From CAZNLL01 sp964573885 (GTDB lineage Bacteria > Desulfobacterota > DSM-4660 > Desulfatiglandales > Desulfatiglandaceae): a DNA stretch of 24,876 nt. A program made the position numbers and the translations under genes. The DNA is taken from positions 1 to 24,876 of the forward strand of contig CAZNLL010000048.1 of the NCBI GenBank assembly GCA_964573885.1. Reading direction: 5' to 3'. This document shows, one piece after another, positions 1 to 7,527 of the stretch. Under the pieces are notes generated by a model that searched no databases, was not told where the DNA came from, and worked only from the letters and a program-made list of their open reading frames with translations. Position 1 is the first letter of the stretch, and each line of letters starts with the position of its first letter.

Positions 1-3000
1 TTCCGCTCATCCGGGGCATGATCACATCGGTGATGAGGAGATGGATCCCCCCGCGGTGATTTTGTGCCGTCTTCATGGCCTCACCGGGGCCGTCTGCGGT
101 AAGCACGGTATAGCCCAGCCTTTTCAGCAGGCTTTTCCCGACATCCAGGATGGCCGGGTCATCTTCCACCAAAAGGACGGTCTCTCCTTGCGCCCCGGCC
201 ACTTCCCTACGCCGATCCCTCACCTCCCGGCCGTAATCTTTCTCATGCCGGGGCACATAGATCTTGAAGGTGCTTCCCTTGCCCGGTTCACTGTAGACAT
301 TGATGAAGCCCTGGTTCTGCTTTACAATCCCGTAAACCGTTGCCAGGCCCAGGCCCGTTCCCTCACCCACCTCCTTGGTGGTGAAAAAGGGCTCAAACAC
401 ATTTACAAGGATTTCCTGGTCCATCCCCCTGCCGTCGTCACTGACCGCCAGCATCACATACTCGCCAGGCACAAACGCCGCGTGCCGGGCACAGTAAGCC
501 TCATCCAGAACCGCATTCTCCGTGGCAATGGTGATCTTACCCACTCCCTGGATGGCATCCCGGGCATTCACACACAAATTCGCCAACATCTGGTCGATCT
601 GGGCCGCATCCATCAACACCGGCCACAGGTTGGTGTCGGGCTGCCAGGACAGATCAATGTCTTCGCCGATCAGACGCCTGAGCATCTTGAGCATGCCCTC
701 CACGGTCTCGTTGAGATCCAGCACCTGGGGTGAAATGGTCTGTTTCCGGGCAAAGGCCAAGAGCTGACGGGTCAGGTCCGCTGAGCGCTTGGCCGCCTCC
801 AGTATTTCCTTAATATGTGCATATTGGTGATCCTCGGGCTTCATCTCCAGGAGCGCCATTTCCGCATGGCCCATGATAACCCCCAGCTTGTTGTTGAAAT
901 CGTGGGCCACACCGCCCGCCAGGTTGCCGACGGCCTCCATCTTTTGGGCCTGTTCCAATTGGGCCTGAAGCCTTTTGCTCTCCGTGATGTCCTGAACCGT
1001 GGAAATCATGAAGTTCTGCGGGTAAGTGGGGATGTTTTTCGCCGAAACAATCTTTTTCCGCCCGTCTTTGCCGGTGGCCTCCACCCCCTCCCAATGCATT
1101 CTTTCCGGGTCCCCGGATTGGATATCACTTAGAGTCCGAGCCTTCATCTTTTCCCGGTATTCGGGGTCGGGAAAAACCTTTTCAAAAAAGCCCTCGATGT
1201 CTTCAAGCTCCTCTTCGGGCCAGCCATAGATATCCTGGAACATCTTATTCATGTAAGTGGCCTTTCCTTCATCAATGGAATTGACCGCCAACCCGACAGG
1301 GAGATGATCCAGTATGGCCTCAATGAATTGATTGCGCTTTAAGAGGAGCGCCTCCATCCGCTCCCGCTCACTTTCTGATTTCTTGCGTTCCGTGATGTCC
1401 ATGTTTGTGCCGCAGGCCCGGAGAGGATTGCCCTGGGCATCCCACTCAATGACCTTTCCCCGGTCCTGGATCCACAACCACTCCCCGGATTTGTGGTGGA
1501 CCCGAAACTCGGCCTTGTAAAAGGGCGTCTCTCCCTCAAGATGCGCATTTATAACCTCCCAAACCCCTGGGAGATCATCCGGGTGGACCAATTCCTCCCA
1601 GCCCCTCACATGCGGCCTGATCTCATCCAGACTGAATCCCTTCATCTCGGCCCAGCGTTCATCGAATTGGACTTCCCCGGTTTGGATATTCCAGTCCCAT
1701 GTGCTCAGGTTGCCGCCGAACAGGGCCAGTTCAAGGCGCTCCTCTCGGTCACGCAGGGCCTCCTGGGCCTCCCTGCGCTCGGTGATGTCCATAATGTTTC
1801 CCACCACCTTGGTGACCTTCCCATTTTCAAAAACCGGATTCCCTATGGTCCGGACCCACAGGTGGTCTCCCTTTGCCGATACGAACCGTAGCTCCAAATC
1901 ATAGGCCTCACCTTGATTCACGGCCTTTGAAAAGGCCCGGTCAACAATCTCTCTATCCCCGGGGGCGTAAAATTGGATGTTCTGGTTCACCTTGTTCGGG
2001 TCATATGCCCCCCTGCTCACACCATGGATACGATACACCTCGTCGGTCCATGTGATTCTCTTTTCTGCTGGATCGTACTCCCAGCCCCCGACCTTGCTGA
2101 TCCTTTCCGTTTCATTGAGCAGTCTCTCGCTTCTCTTCAAGGCCTCTTCTGCCTCCATCTTGCGCAAGGCAAAGCCCAAGTCCCCGGCCACTTCTTTGAA
2201 TAGGGCCTGCCCTTCAGAATCGTGGGCATGGGCGAGGGGCACAGACACGGAGAGGACCCCGCAGGCGGCGCCCTCAAAGGAGACACTGTGGACCATTCCC
2301 CCGTGGCCCGCCTTTTCCCCGGCCAGGGGGCATTCCCCGCATTCCGATGCCGGATCTTTCACGATAACCAGATCGTCTCGGGCCAGGGCCCGTTTCATAC
2401 AGGGAGGGAATCGGCCGCTCTTAAGGGCCCCTTCCATGACCTCGAAGCCGCCGTCAAAGCCGGAAGCGGCGGTCATGGTCACAGCGCCCCTTTCGTCCAT
2501 CAGGGCGATCCAGGCGTTGGGATAGCCCATGGTCCTGGTCAATTCCGCACATGCCTGTTGGATTAATTCTTCCGGGTCGGTCTCACGGACGATAATCTGA
2601 TTCACATTGCGGATGGCCTGGAGGATGGCATTCAGGTATGTTCCCCGTTCCCGGGCCTTTTCCAAGGCCTTCCGGGCTTCGGCCTTTTCAACGATTTCCC
2701 CGATCAATCTGGCCAGCACGGCCAGCCTTTTTTTGGCCACATCCACGATGAACTTGGGCCGCGTATCATAGGACTTTGCCGTTGCTTCCAATGCCTTCCA
2801 ATCAACCCCAAAGGCGGATGCAAGCTTCTTGAGTTTTTCTGGGTCTTTCGGAGGATCGCCATACCCGATATTGATGGCGCCCACAACCCGCCCTCCCGCG
2901 CAAATGGGCTCCGCATATAACCGGATGCCTCCCACACAGGATATGTCCGCGCTGGTACCCGATTGAACGGCCCTTTTGGCCGAGTCGTTCCAGCAATTCT

Positions 3001-3367
3001 CATGGCAAAGCCACCTGCCACAACGGAGGGCCTCACGGTTGTCCTCGGTCCGGCAGAGCCTGCGCGAGGCGACGTCCATAAAGCGGCACCACCCGGAAGA
3101 GAACATGCCGAATGCATAATCTCCGTTCGCCTCATACACAGCCACGGAAGTCTCCAGAAGATCGATGGCCTCCTCGGCAATCATCTGGAGCGTCTCTTTT
3201 CCCACGACGTCCATGATCACTCGCTGCGTATTCAACGCCGTGACATCCCCGTAGGGCGGCTGATAGGGGGCTTCCTTTTCACCGGCGGGACGAACGCTCT
3301 TCTCTAAAAGCCACTCGATCCGCTTTAACTCCTTGGAGGCTTCCTGATTCCGGCCCATGTTATTCAT
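1..3367 (-). CDS. Hybrid sensor histidine kinase with PocR, GAF and PAS domains (3' end beyond window)
   Basis: Continuous minus-strand frame from an ATG at 3367 (AAGGAAT ribosome site just upstream) to the left edge, at least 1,122 residues. Order, with approximate residues: PocR-type ligand-binding domain 50-195 with a cysteine cluster (CGRWLC, then ENCW); GAF 240-400; three PAS domains at 416-533, 545-661 and 683-796, each closing with a D-I-T-E motif; HisKA with phospho-acceptor His822 in a GGVAHDFNN motif; HATPase with N-box (NLCVNARDA) near 926 and GTGLGL near 1001; then a receiver domain whose acceptor Asp1114 lies in LLITDVIMP. There are no membrane segments, so it should be cytosolic. 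PocR domains are known to bind small organic ligands, so a metabolite or redox signal is plausible, but the ligand is unknown. The gene is single, with a 278-bp gap before the next gene. Family confidence is high; the C-terminus is missing. Confidence 0.93.
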   Translation of the reverse strand, partial: MNNMGRNQEASKELKRIEWLLEKSVRPAGEKEAPYQPPYGDVTALNTQRVIMDVVGKETLQMIAEEAIDLLETSVAVYEANGDYAFGMFSSGWCRFMDVASRRLCRTEDNREALRCGRWLCHENCWNDSAKRAVQSGTSADISCVGGIRLYAEPICAGGRVVGAINIGYGDPPKDPEKLKKLASAFGVDWKALEATAKSYDTRPKFIVDVAKKRLAVLARLIGEIVEKAEARKALEKARERGTYLNAILQAIRNVNQIIVRETDPEELIQQACAELTRTMGYPNAWIALMDERGAVTMTAASGFDGGFEVMEGALKSGRFPPCMKRALARDDLVIVKDPASECGECPLAGEKAGHGGMVHSVSFEGAACGVLSVSVPLAHAHDSEGQALFKEVAGDLGFALRKMEAEEALKRSERLLNETERISKVGGWEYDPAEKRITWTDEVYRIHGVSRGAYDPNKVNQNIQFYAPGDREIVDRAFSKAVNQGEAYDLELRFVSAKGDHLWVRTIGNPVFENGKVTKVVGNIMDITERREAQEALRDREERLELALFGGNLSTWDWNIQTGEVQFDERWAEMKGFSLDEIRPHVRGWEELVHPDDLPGVWEVINAHLEGETPFYKAEFRVHHKSGEWLWIQDRGKVIEWDAQGNPLRACGTNMDITERKKSESERERMEALLLKRNQFIEAILDHLPVGLAVNSIDEGKATYMNKMFQDIYGWPEEELEDIEGFFEKVFPDPEYREKMKARTLSDIQSGDPERMHWEGVEATGKDGRKKIVSAKNIPTYPQNFMISTVQDITESKRLQAQLEQAQKMEAVGNLAGGVAHDFNNKLGVIMGHAEMALLEMKPEDHQYAHIKEILEAAKRSADLTRQLLAFARKQTISPQVLDLNETVEGMLKMLRRLIGEDIDLSWQPDTNLWPVLMDAAQIDQMLANLCVNARDAIQGVGKITIATENAVLDEAYCARHAAFVPGEYVMLAVSDDGRGMDQEILVNVFEPFFTTKEVGEGTGLGLATVYGIVKQNQGFINVYSEPGKGSTFKIYVPRHEKDYGREVRDRRREVAGAQGETVLLVEDDPAILDVGKSLLKRLGYTVLTADGPGEAMKTAQNHRGGIHLLITDVIMPRMSG

Positions 3368-3645
3368 CTGAAAATTCCTTTTTTTAGACTTTATCTACAC
3401 AAACCTGTGGTTGAACCTTCCATGCCAGATCCGCTTTTCCTGAGGGATTGGTCACAGGGCTGAAAGAAATCAAAAGAAAAGAGGGTGTCTTACGGAAAGT
3501 GGGAACAAATTCAGAAAGAGCGCCTTTGCGAGGCCGCGGGCAGAAGCCTACAACAATATGCACCCCCATTGGCAAAGGAACTTTTTGAAATCTCCTAAGA
3601 AGCAGCCCTTTTTTCAGGAATACTGGGGTTATTCATCAAAGTCAA
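3368..3645. other. Intergenic region between glycosyltransferase operon and sensor kinase
   Basis: About 280 bp between two minus-strand genes. It must hold the sensor-kinase promoter unless the kinase is read through from the operon upstream. I found no convincing -35/-10 or -24/-12 pair and no terminator with a T-run after the operon stop at 3646. A 63-codon minus-strand frame (3384-3575) has no family features and is probably not a gene. Confidence 0.5.
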
Positions 3646-4875
3646 CTACGTCCCGGAGTTCCAGCGCTTGAGCAGATAGGGTTTGGTCATCTCAAAGGTC
3701 AGGGAATCCTCCTCTATGGCCTCTTCCGCCTGCTTGATGGACATGACCCTCGTCTTTCTCACAAAAGAGAGGGTCCTTCCAAAATAGAGGGGGATCAGGG
3801 AATCCATCATCATGTCCCGCTCCACCACATCGTCCCGGTAGGCCACCGCCGTATCAAAGAGGACCCTGGCCCAGAGATCCGTGGGGAAATTAAATTCCCT
3901 CTCCTTCATCCCCCTGATCTCAAGGAGCTTCTGGTGGACATCCTCCTTGAGGACCTTCTCCCATATCTCGTTGTATTCTTCGAAGCCGTTGTAGAATTTC
4001 TCGAGCAGGTTCTGGGTGTCCACTTCCACCTTGGGGGGCATCTCCACTTCGCCCAGGCCGAAGCCATAAATCGCGGTGGGCCGGCTGTACTTGACCTTGG
4101 ACCAGAAAGGGGCGAACTGCCTCATCATGGAAAAGATGGTCCCCACCACCTGCCTGAACATGGGACCCAGGTGGGCGCCCGGGTCCTTGGTCCGGTGGAT
4201 TTTGGGCCGTCCCATAAAGGACTGACAAACCCGGACCCGTTGGTTGATGGCCAAGGTGGTCATCCAGATATCGATCCCGAAGTTGGCCACCGCTTCGTCC
4301 CATACCTCGCTCTGGAGATAGACCTTCCCCATTTTCCCGCTAAAACCAAAATCCCCGCCGATAGGCTGCCTGACCCGCCTGCCGTAAAGGGACCTGGTCA
4401 TGGGATAGGCGATTCCGTTGGTGATGGTCCCGTCGTATTTGTGTCTCACATAAAGGGGGGCCACGTATTGAAATCCGTCAAACAGGGGTTCACCCAGGTG
4501 CCTGATCCATTCCGGGGTGATACTCTTGAGGTCCGCGTCCACCACCACCACGGCCTTGGCCCGGAGCTCGGTGGCCTTCTGAAAGAGGTTCTTGAAATTA
4601 TTGCCCTTCCCCTTGACACCCGGGGGCGTGGACAGATAGATTTTAGGGGCCTCTGTGGGGGTCTCCAGAAAGACCCCCTTGGTATTATCAGGGGAATTGT
4701 TGTCGCAATTGATGATGACGCAGGACCGGCCAGGAAAGTATTTTTTGAGTCCCAGGTCGGCCTGTCTGATGGGGTAGGCAATGGAATCCGCCTCTTTATA
4801 AGAAGGGATACATACCACCATCTCGGCCTTTTTCACCTTTTCAGGGTTTACTTCCCTTTCAAACTCCTCTGACAT
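3646..4875 (-). CDS. GT78/GT2-like glycosyltransferase, mannosylglycerate synthase or MggA type
   Basis: 409 residues, GT-A fold. Visible motifs: CIPSYKEAD near the N-terminus (residues 22-30), GKG at 89-91, metal-binding D113-A-D115 followed by ITPEW, QPIGGD at 170-175, FGID at 199-202 and a likely metal-binding His227. The DxD-(S/T)xxPxW and QP(I/L)GG(D/E) spacing matches mannosylglycerate synthase (GT78), which moves mannose from GDP-mannose to glycerate. In Petrotoga the analogous MggA mannosylates glucosyl-3-phosphoglycerate. The start overlaps the end of the phosphatase gene by 17 nt and has a GAGGAGG site inside that gene, so the two are translationally coupled. The plus-strand gene at 16963 is a paralogue. 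The sugar donor and acceptor cannot be read from the sequence; a mannosyl transfer to a glycerate-containing acceptor is inferred. Confidence 0.85.
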   Translation of the reverse strand: MSEEFEREVNPEKVKKAEMVVCIPSYKEADSIAYPIRQADLGLKKYFPGRSCVIINCDNNSPDNTKGVFLETPTEAPKIYLSTPPGVKGKGNNFKNLFQKATELRAKAVVVVDADLKSITPEWIRHLGEPLFDGFQYVAPLYVRHKYDGTITNGIAYPMTRSLYGRRVRQPIGGDFGFSGKMGKVYLQSEVWDEAVANFGIDIWMTTLAINQRVRVCQSFMGRPKIHRTKDPGAHLGPMFRQVVGTIFSMMRQFAPFWSKVKYSRPTAIYGFGLGEVEMPPKVEVDTQNLLEKFYNGFEEYNEIWEKVLKEDVHQKLLEIRGMKEREFNFPTDLWARVLFDTAVAYRDDVVERDMMMDSLIPLYFGRTLSFVRKTRVMSIKQAEEAIEEDSLTFEMTKPYLLKRWNSGT

Positions 4876-5734
4876 TACCTACCTCCTCGTTTCCGCCCAG
4901 GATCTCCAGCACCGCTTCGTTCCAACCCCTTGGCCCCTTCTCACGGGTAACCCTTAACCGGGGGATTTGCTCCTTCACCCCGGGAAAATCGCGCTCGGAC
5001 CGGACCAGAACGGGATGGCGCGCCCGCTCCAGCATGGAAAAATCGTTGGGGCTGTCGCCCAGGGCCACGGAAACCACCTCTTTTGCCTGAGCCTCGTACC
5101 AGGAAAGGAGCTTTTCCATGGCCCGCCCCTTGTCATTGCCGCCCTGCAGGTGATAAAAGCGCCCCCCTGCACTCACCATGAGGCCCCGTCGCAACGCGTT
5201 CTCCATGAGGGCCTCCCGGTCTCCCGGCCCCTCGTCAACCACCATAAAGGGCTCGTCATACTCCCTCATGGCCGAAAGCCCTGCGGCCTCCCGTCCCAGC
5301 CCGGTGGAACGGGAGATCTCCTCGATGGTCATGTCCCGGTATCCTCTTAGATCCAAACCCAGTTCTTCCCGCATCCCCTGGAGGGCCTTGACCACGCGGC
5401 TGTAAGGCAATCCCAGAGACCATTTCCACAGGCCCCTGTCCATAAATGCGTCCGAGGGAGGGCCTTGTGCCATTTCGGGCGGGAAAAAGACCCCGCCCCC
5501 GTTTTCGGCGATAAAGGGCGCGGAAAGGGAGAGCTCCCGGCGCAAGACCTCCAACTCCGCCCTGGTCTTGCTTGACGCCATAATGACAGGCACCCGGAGG
5601 CTCTTACAACGCTCCAGGGCGGGGCGGGCTTCGTCCCACCCATAGGTGTGGTGGTCCAGCAGGGTCCCGTCCAGATCCGTAAAAACCACCAAAAGCGGCC
5701 TGTCCCGCACCCCGCTGACCCGGTTCTCCGCCAT
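4859..5734 (-). CDS. mpgP: HAD-IIB phosphatase, mannosyl-3-phosphoglycerate phosphatase family
   Basis: 291 residues. HAD motif I is FTDLDGT (nucleophile Asp20, acid/base Asp22), motif II lies in ASSKTRAE (residues 53-60), and motif III is LGDSPNDFSML near 225-235. The blocks AENGGGVFFP, FYHLQGGNDKG and GPRGWNEAVL are typical of mannosyl-3-phosphoglycerate phosphatases. Members remove phosphate from mannosyl-, glucosyl- or mannosylglucosyl-3-phosphoglycerate to release the neutral osmolyte. It lies 20 nt after a GpgS-like gene and overlaps the next glycosyltransferase, so the natural substrate is more likely glucosyl- or mannosylglucosyl-3-phosphoglycerate (GpgP/MggB activity) than the mannosyl compound. 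No GT55 mannosyl-3-phosphoglycerate synthase is present in the window. The family call is firm; the substrate is inferred. Confidence 0.9.
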   Translation of the reverse strand: MAENRVSGVRDRPLLVVFTDLDGTLLDHHTYGWDEARPALERCKSLRVPVIMASSKTRAELEVLRRELSLSAPFIAENGGGVFFPPEMAQGPPSDAFMDRGLWKWSLGLPYSRVVKALQGMREELGLDLRGYRDMTIEEISRSTGLGREAAGLSAMREYDEPFMVVDEGPGDREALMENALRRGLMVSAGGRFYHLQGGNDKGRAMEKLLSWYEAQAKEVVSVALGDSPNDFSMLERARHPVLVRSERDFPGVKEQIPRLRVTREKGPRGWNEAVLEILGGNEEVGNVRGV

Positions 5735-5754
5735 GGCAGGCCTTTCCTCCGCCC

Positions 5755-7119
5755 TCAGGAAAAACGCCTCTTTTCTTGTTCCACCACTTCGATGAGATCA
5801 TAGAAGATCCGGGGAAGCTTGTTGGACACCCTTTCCCAGGAAACCGTCTGGGGCATCTCAAAGACCCTCTCCTCCGTCTTCCGCTCCACCTCCAGGATCA
5901 CTTCCGCCAGGCCCTGATCCAGAAAGGGTTTGAATTCGGGGTGGGTGTTGACAAGCCTCAAAAATTTCTCGGTGGTCCGGTAGGGTTGGGTCAGGACCTC
6001 ACCCGCCTGACGGATGGACCCCCGGAAGACGTCCCGGATGTGGTGTTCTTCCCTGTCCCTGTCGTACTCGAGATTGCTGAATCCCGCATCTTCCGAATAC
6101 TTCTTGACCTGTTCTTCGGCCACGGCCTGGTAAGTGACCCCCAGGTCCCTGAAAAAGGTCTCTGAAATCTCCAGGCCCTCTTCGATGATCAGGGCGTTCA
6201 TCAAGGTGGTGACAATATCTATGGCCATGCGATTGAGGCCCTTGGCCCGGTCTCCCGGGGAGACTTCCTGGTGCTTGTGGTCAAAGGGCTCCTCTGAGAA
6301 CATGACCTGGGCCGCAGAGGAGGCCTTTCGATAGACCTCGATCAAGGTAAAGATCTCCACGCCCCAGTTGGTGGCGAAGCGCATCTTCCTGAGGAGGTCC
6401 ACATGAAAGGCCACTTCCCCGGAGAGCTGATAATTGAAATCCAGGAGAAATTCGATGAGGCCCAACATCTTCTCCTCTTTGCTCTCCGAAAACTTCCGCT
6501 TCAGGGCCAGGAGCAGGGGATCCAGGAGGAGCCGCTTGACCCGCCCGTAGAGCTGCCTGTCCATGATCCGGGCGTAATAGGCCTTTGAAAAATCATACTT
6601 AAGCACCACCACCGGATAAAAAAGCCGATCCAGCTGGACCCGCTTAAAGGTTCGAATATCCGCGTCTATGAGCCCGATGGATTCGGCCCCCAGGGCAATG
6701 GCGATTCCAAAGCCCAGGAACATGTTTTTGCCCTTTCCCGGTTCGGAGATGTTGAAGCCGGCCTCGTTGAGTTGCTCATAAATGGCCTTGAATCCCGGGC
6801 CGTCGTTCCATTGGATGAGGTAGTTTTTCAGCCCCGAGGTCTCGATCAAGTCCTTGAGTAACGAGGCCTCTTCTTCCGTGGCCCGGTCCAGGCCGAAAAT
6901 AATGGTGGAGAGGTACGTCACATTCCTGAGCTGACGCAAAATATTCTTGAACACGGGGAGATTTGCCGGATCCGTGTACTCACTGGCCAGCAAAGGCACC
7001 ATGAGGACGGTCTTCTTCCATTTGGAGTGAAGCCTGAGCTGGGTCCTCAGGTGCCTCCTGTCCTTGTAAAGGATGTGGAAGGTGGTGACCTTCCCGCTTT
7101 TTTGAGAAAAATCAGAGAT
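5755..7119 (-). CDS. GT81-like glycosyltransferase, glucosyl-3-phosphoglycerate synthase type; probable ATC start
   Basis: From the first ATG (7002) the frame gives 415 residues, but it stays open upstream to a stop at 7192-7194. The 39 residues before that ATG align with the N-terminus of the paralogue at 19671 (SDF..., VTTFH.LY versus TDF..., VTTLHDLY). At the position of the paralogue's ATG there is an ATC codon (7119-7117), preceded by AGGAGG at 7125-7130. There is no ATG, GTG or TTG between the upstream stop and 7002. Numbering from ATC, catalytic motifs are GKGK near 128-131, metal-binding D152-A-D154, then YQLSGEV, TNWGVEI and DHKHQE, as in GpgS, which joins an NDP-glucose to 3-phosphoglycerate. 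It is the first gene of the operon with the phosphatase. A start at 7002 would remove part of the first Rossmann strand. Family call good; the start codon is the uncertain part. Confidence 0.82.
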   Translation of the reverse strand: MSDFSQKSGKVTTFHILYKDRRHLRTQLRLHSKWKKTVLMVPLLASEYTDPANLPVFKNILRQLRNVTYLSTIIFGLDRATEEEASLLKDLIETSGLKNYLIQWNDGPGFKAIYEQLNEAGFNISEPGKGKNMFLGFGIAIALGAESIGLIDADIRTFKRVQLDRLFYPVVVLKYDFSKAYYARIMDRQLYGRVKRLLLDPLLLALKRKFSESKEEKMLGLIEFLLDFNYQLSGEVAFHVDLLRKMRFATNWGVEIFTLIEVYRKASSAAQVMFSEEPFDHKHQEVSPGDRAKGLNRMAIDIVTTLMNALIIEEGLEISETFFRDLGVTYQAVAEEQVKKYSEDAGFSNLEYDRDREEHHIRDVFRGSIRQAGEVLTQPYRTTEKFLRLVNTHPEFKPFLDQGLAEVILEVERKTEERVFEMPQTVSWERVSNKLPRIFYDLIEVVEQEKRRFS

Positions 7120-7124
7120 GACCG

Positions 7125-7130
7125 CCTCCT
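7125..7130 (-). promoter_or_regulatory. Ribosome binding site that supports an ATC start at 7119
   Basis: A full AGGAGG on the minus strand ends 5 nt before an in-frame ATC at 7119-7117. The paralogue at 19671 has a GGAG site and ATG in the matching place, and the proteins align from there on. The site at the internal ATG (7002) is weaker (GGAAG about 9-10 nt away). Confidence 0.6.
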
Positions 7131-7188
7131 GGCCTATTTTGCAAGAAACCCGCCTTAATGACGCCCTATTCCCTGGGGTTAGCCGATG

Positions 7189-7217
7189 AAATTAACCAAA
7201 TCCCCGGCCTTTGTCAA
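7189..7217 (-). promoter_or_regulatory. Sigma70-type promoter of the minus-strand glycosyltransferase operon
   Basis: On the minus strand there is a perfect -35 TTGACA (7217-7212), a 17-bp spacer and a -10 TAATTT (7194-7189) that keeps the most conserved T1, A2 and T6. Transcription would start near 7182, giving a leader of roughly 60 nt to the proposed start at 7119. Confidence 0.55.
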
Positions 7218-7347
7218 CGCTCCTTTACCCCCCCTGATCCACCATCAACCTCGAGCCCGTCGAAAGGCCCTTTCGGATCGTTCCTGCTCAAGAAGAGGCT
7301 GGGGTTCCCTTCCCGGACCGGTGGAATAGGGCTCCTAAAAATTACAT

Positions 7348-7375
7348 TAAAGTCTTTCTCTCCCGGTGCCGATAG
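7348..7375 (+). promoter_or_regulatory. Sigma28 (FliA)-type promoter of the chemotaxis receptor gene
   Basis: TAAAGTCT at 7348-7355 and GCCGATAG at 7368-7375 match the flagellar sigma28 consensus (TAAAGTTT, N11, GCCGATAA) in 14 of 16 positions, with a 12-bp rather than 11-bp spacer. Transcription would start near 7382. Sigma28 control is usual for methyl-accepting chemotaxis proteins, and the next plus-strand gene is one. Confidence 0.72.
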
Positions 7376-7426
7376 AAGGCAATGAGTGCCTTCACGCCTT
7401 TTGGCGGGAGGCAAACCCCTTTTGCC
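7375..7426 (+). other. Three consecutive hairpins in the receptor leader
   Basis: Perfect arms GAAGGCA/TGCCTTC (7375-7381, 7387-7393; 5-nt loop), CGCC/GGCG (7395-7398, 7403-7406; 4-nt loop) and GGCAAA/TTTGCC (7410-7415, 7421-7426; 5-nt loop) follow each other directly. They lie in the predicted ~145-nt leader, the first overlapping the predicted start of transcription. No known riboswitch consensus was recognised. Confidence 0.45.
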
Positions 7427-7527
7427 CGGAAGCAGGGTTTCTAGAGGCGGGCGAAAGCGAATCACCTGTTTCACCAAAATGCAGCAGGGCCTTGTGGTTG
7501 ACCATCAGGCCTGGGGAGGAAAACAGC

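Larger units (their letters stand above)
7120..7527. other. Divergent intergenic region
   Basis: About 400 bp between the minus-strand operon and the plus-strand chemotaxis receptor gene. It holds the sigma70-type promoter at 7189-7217, a sigma28-type promoter at 7348-7375 and a run of hairpins at 7375-7426. Short frames on both strands (7158-7385 plus, 7214-7477 minus) show no family features and I treat the region as non-coding. Confidence 0.6.

Noticed and set aside
41..733. 230-codon plus-strand frame, and others on the plus strand of 1-3300
   Set aside because: They are antisense shadows of the hybrid sensor kinase, whose domain motifs are continuous on the minus strand.
3384..3575. 63-codon minus-strand reading frame between operon and sensor kinase
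   Set aside because: No ribosome site, no family features, proline- and basic-rich like random GC-rich frames.
7140..7155. Minus-strand sigma54-like motif (GG and GC 10 bp apart, TTGCA at -12)
   Set aside because: The -24 box matches in only three positions, and transcription would begin inside the ribosome site; the TTGACA-N17-TAATTT promoter just upstream is better.
7375..7470. Possible c-di-GMP (GEMM) riboswitch in the chemotaxis receptor leader
   Set aside because: GGCAAACC and GCAGGGTT look suggestive, but the central GGGACGCAAAGC core and the tetraloop/receptor are missing.
7214..7477. 87-codon minus-strand reading frame in the divergent region
   Set aside because: It runs through the sigma28-type promoter and the hairpins and has no recognisable protein features.
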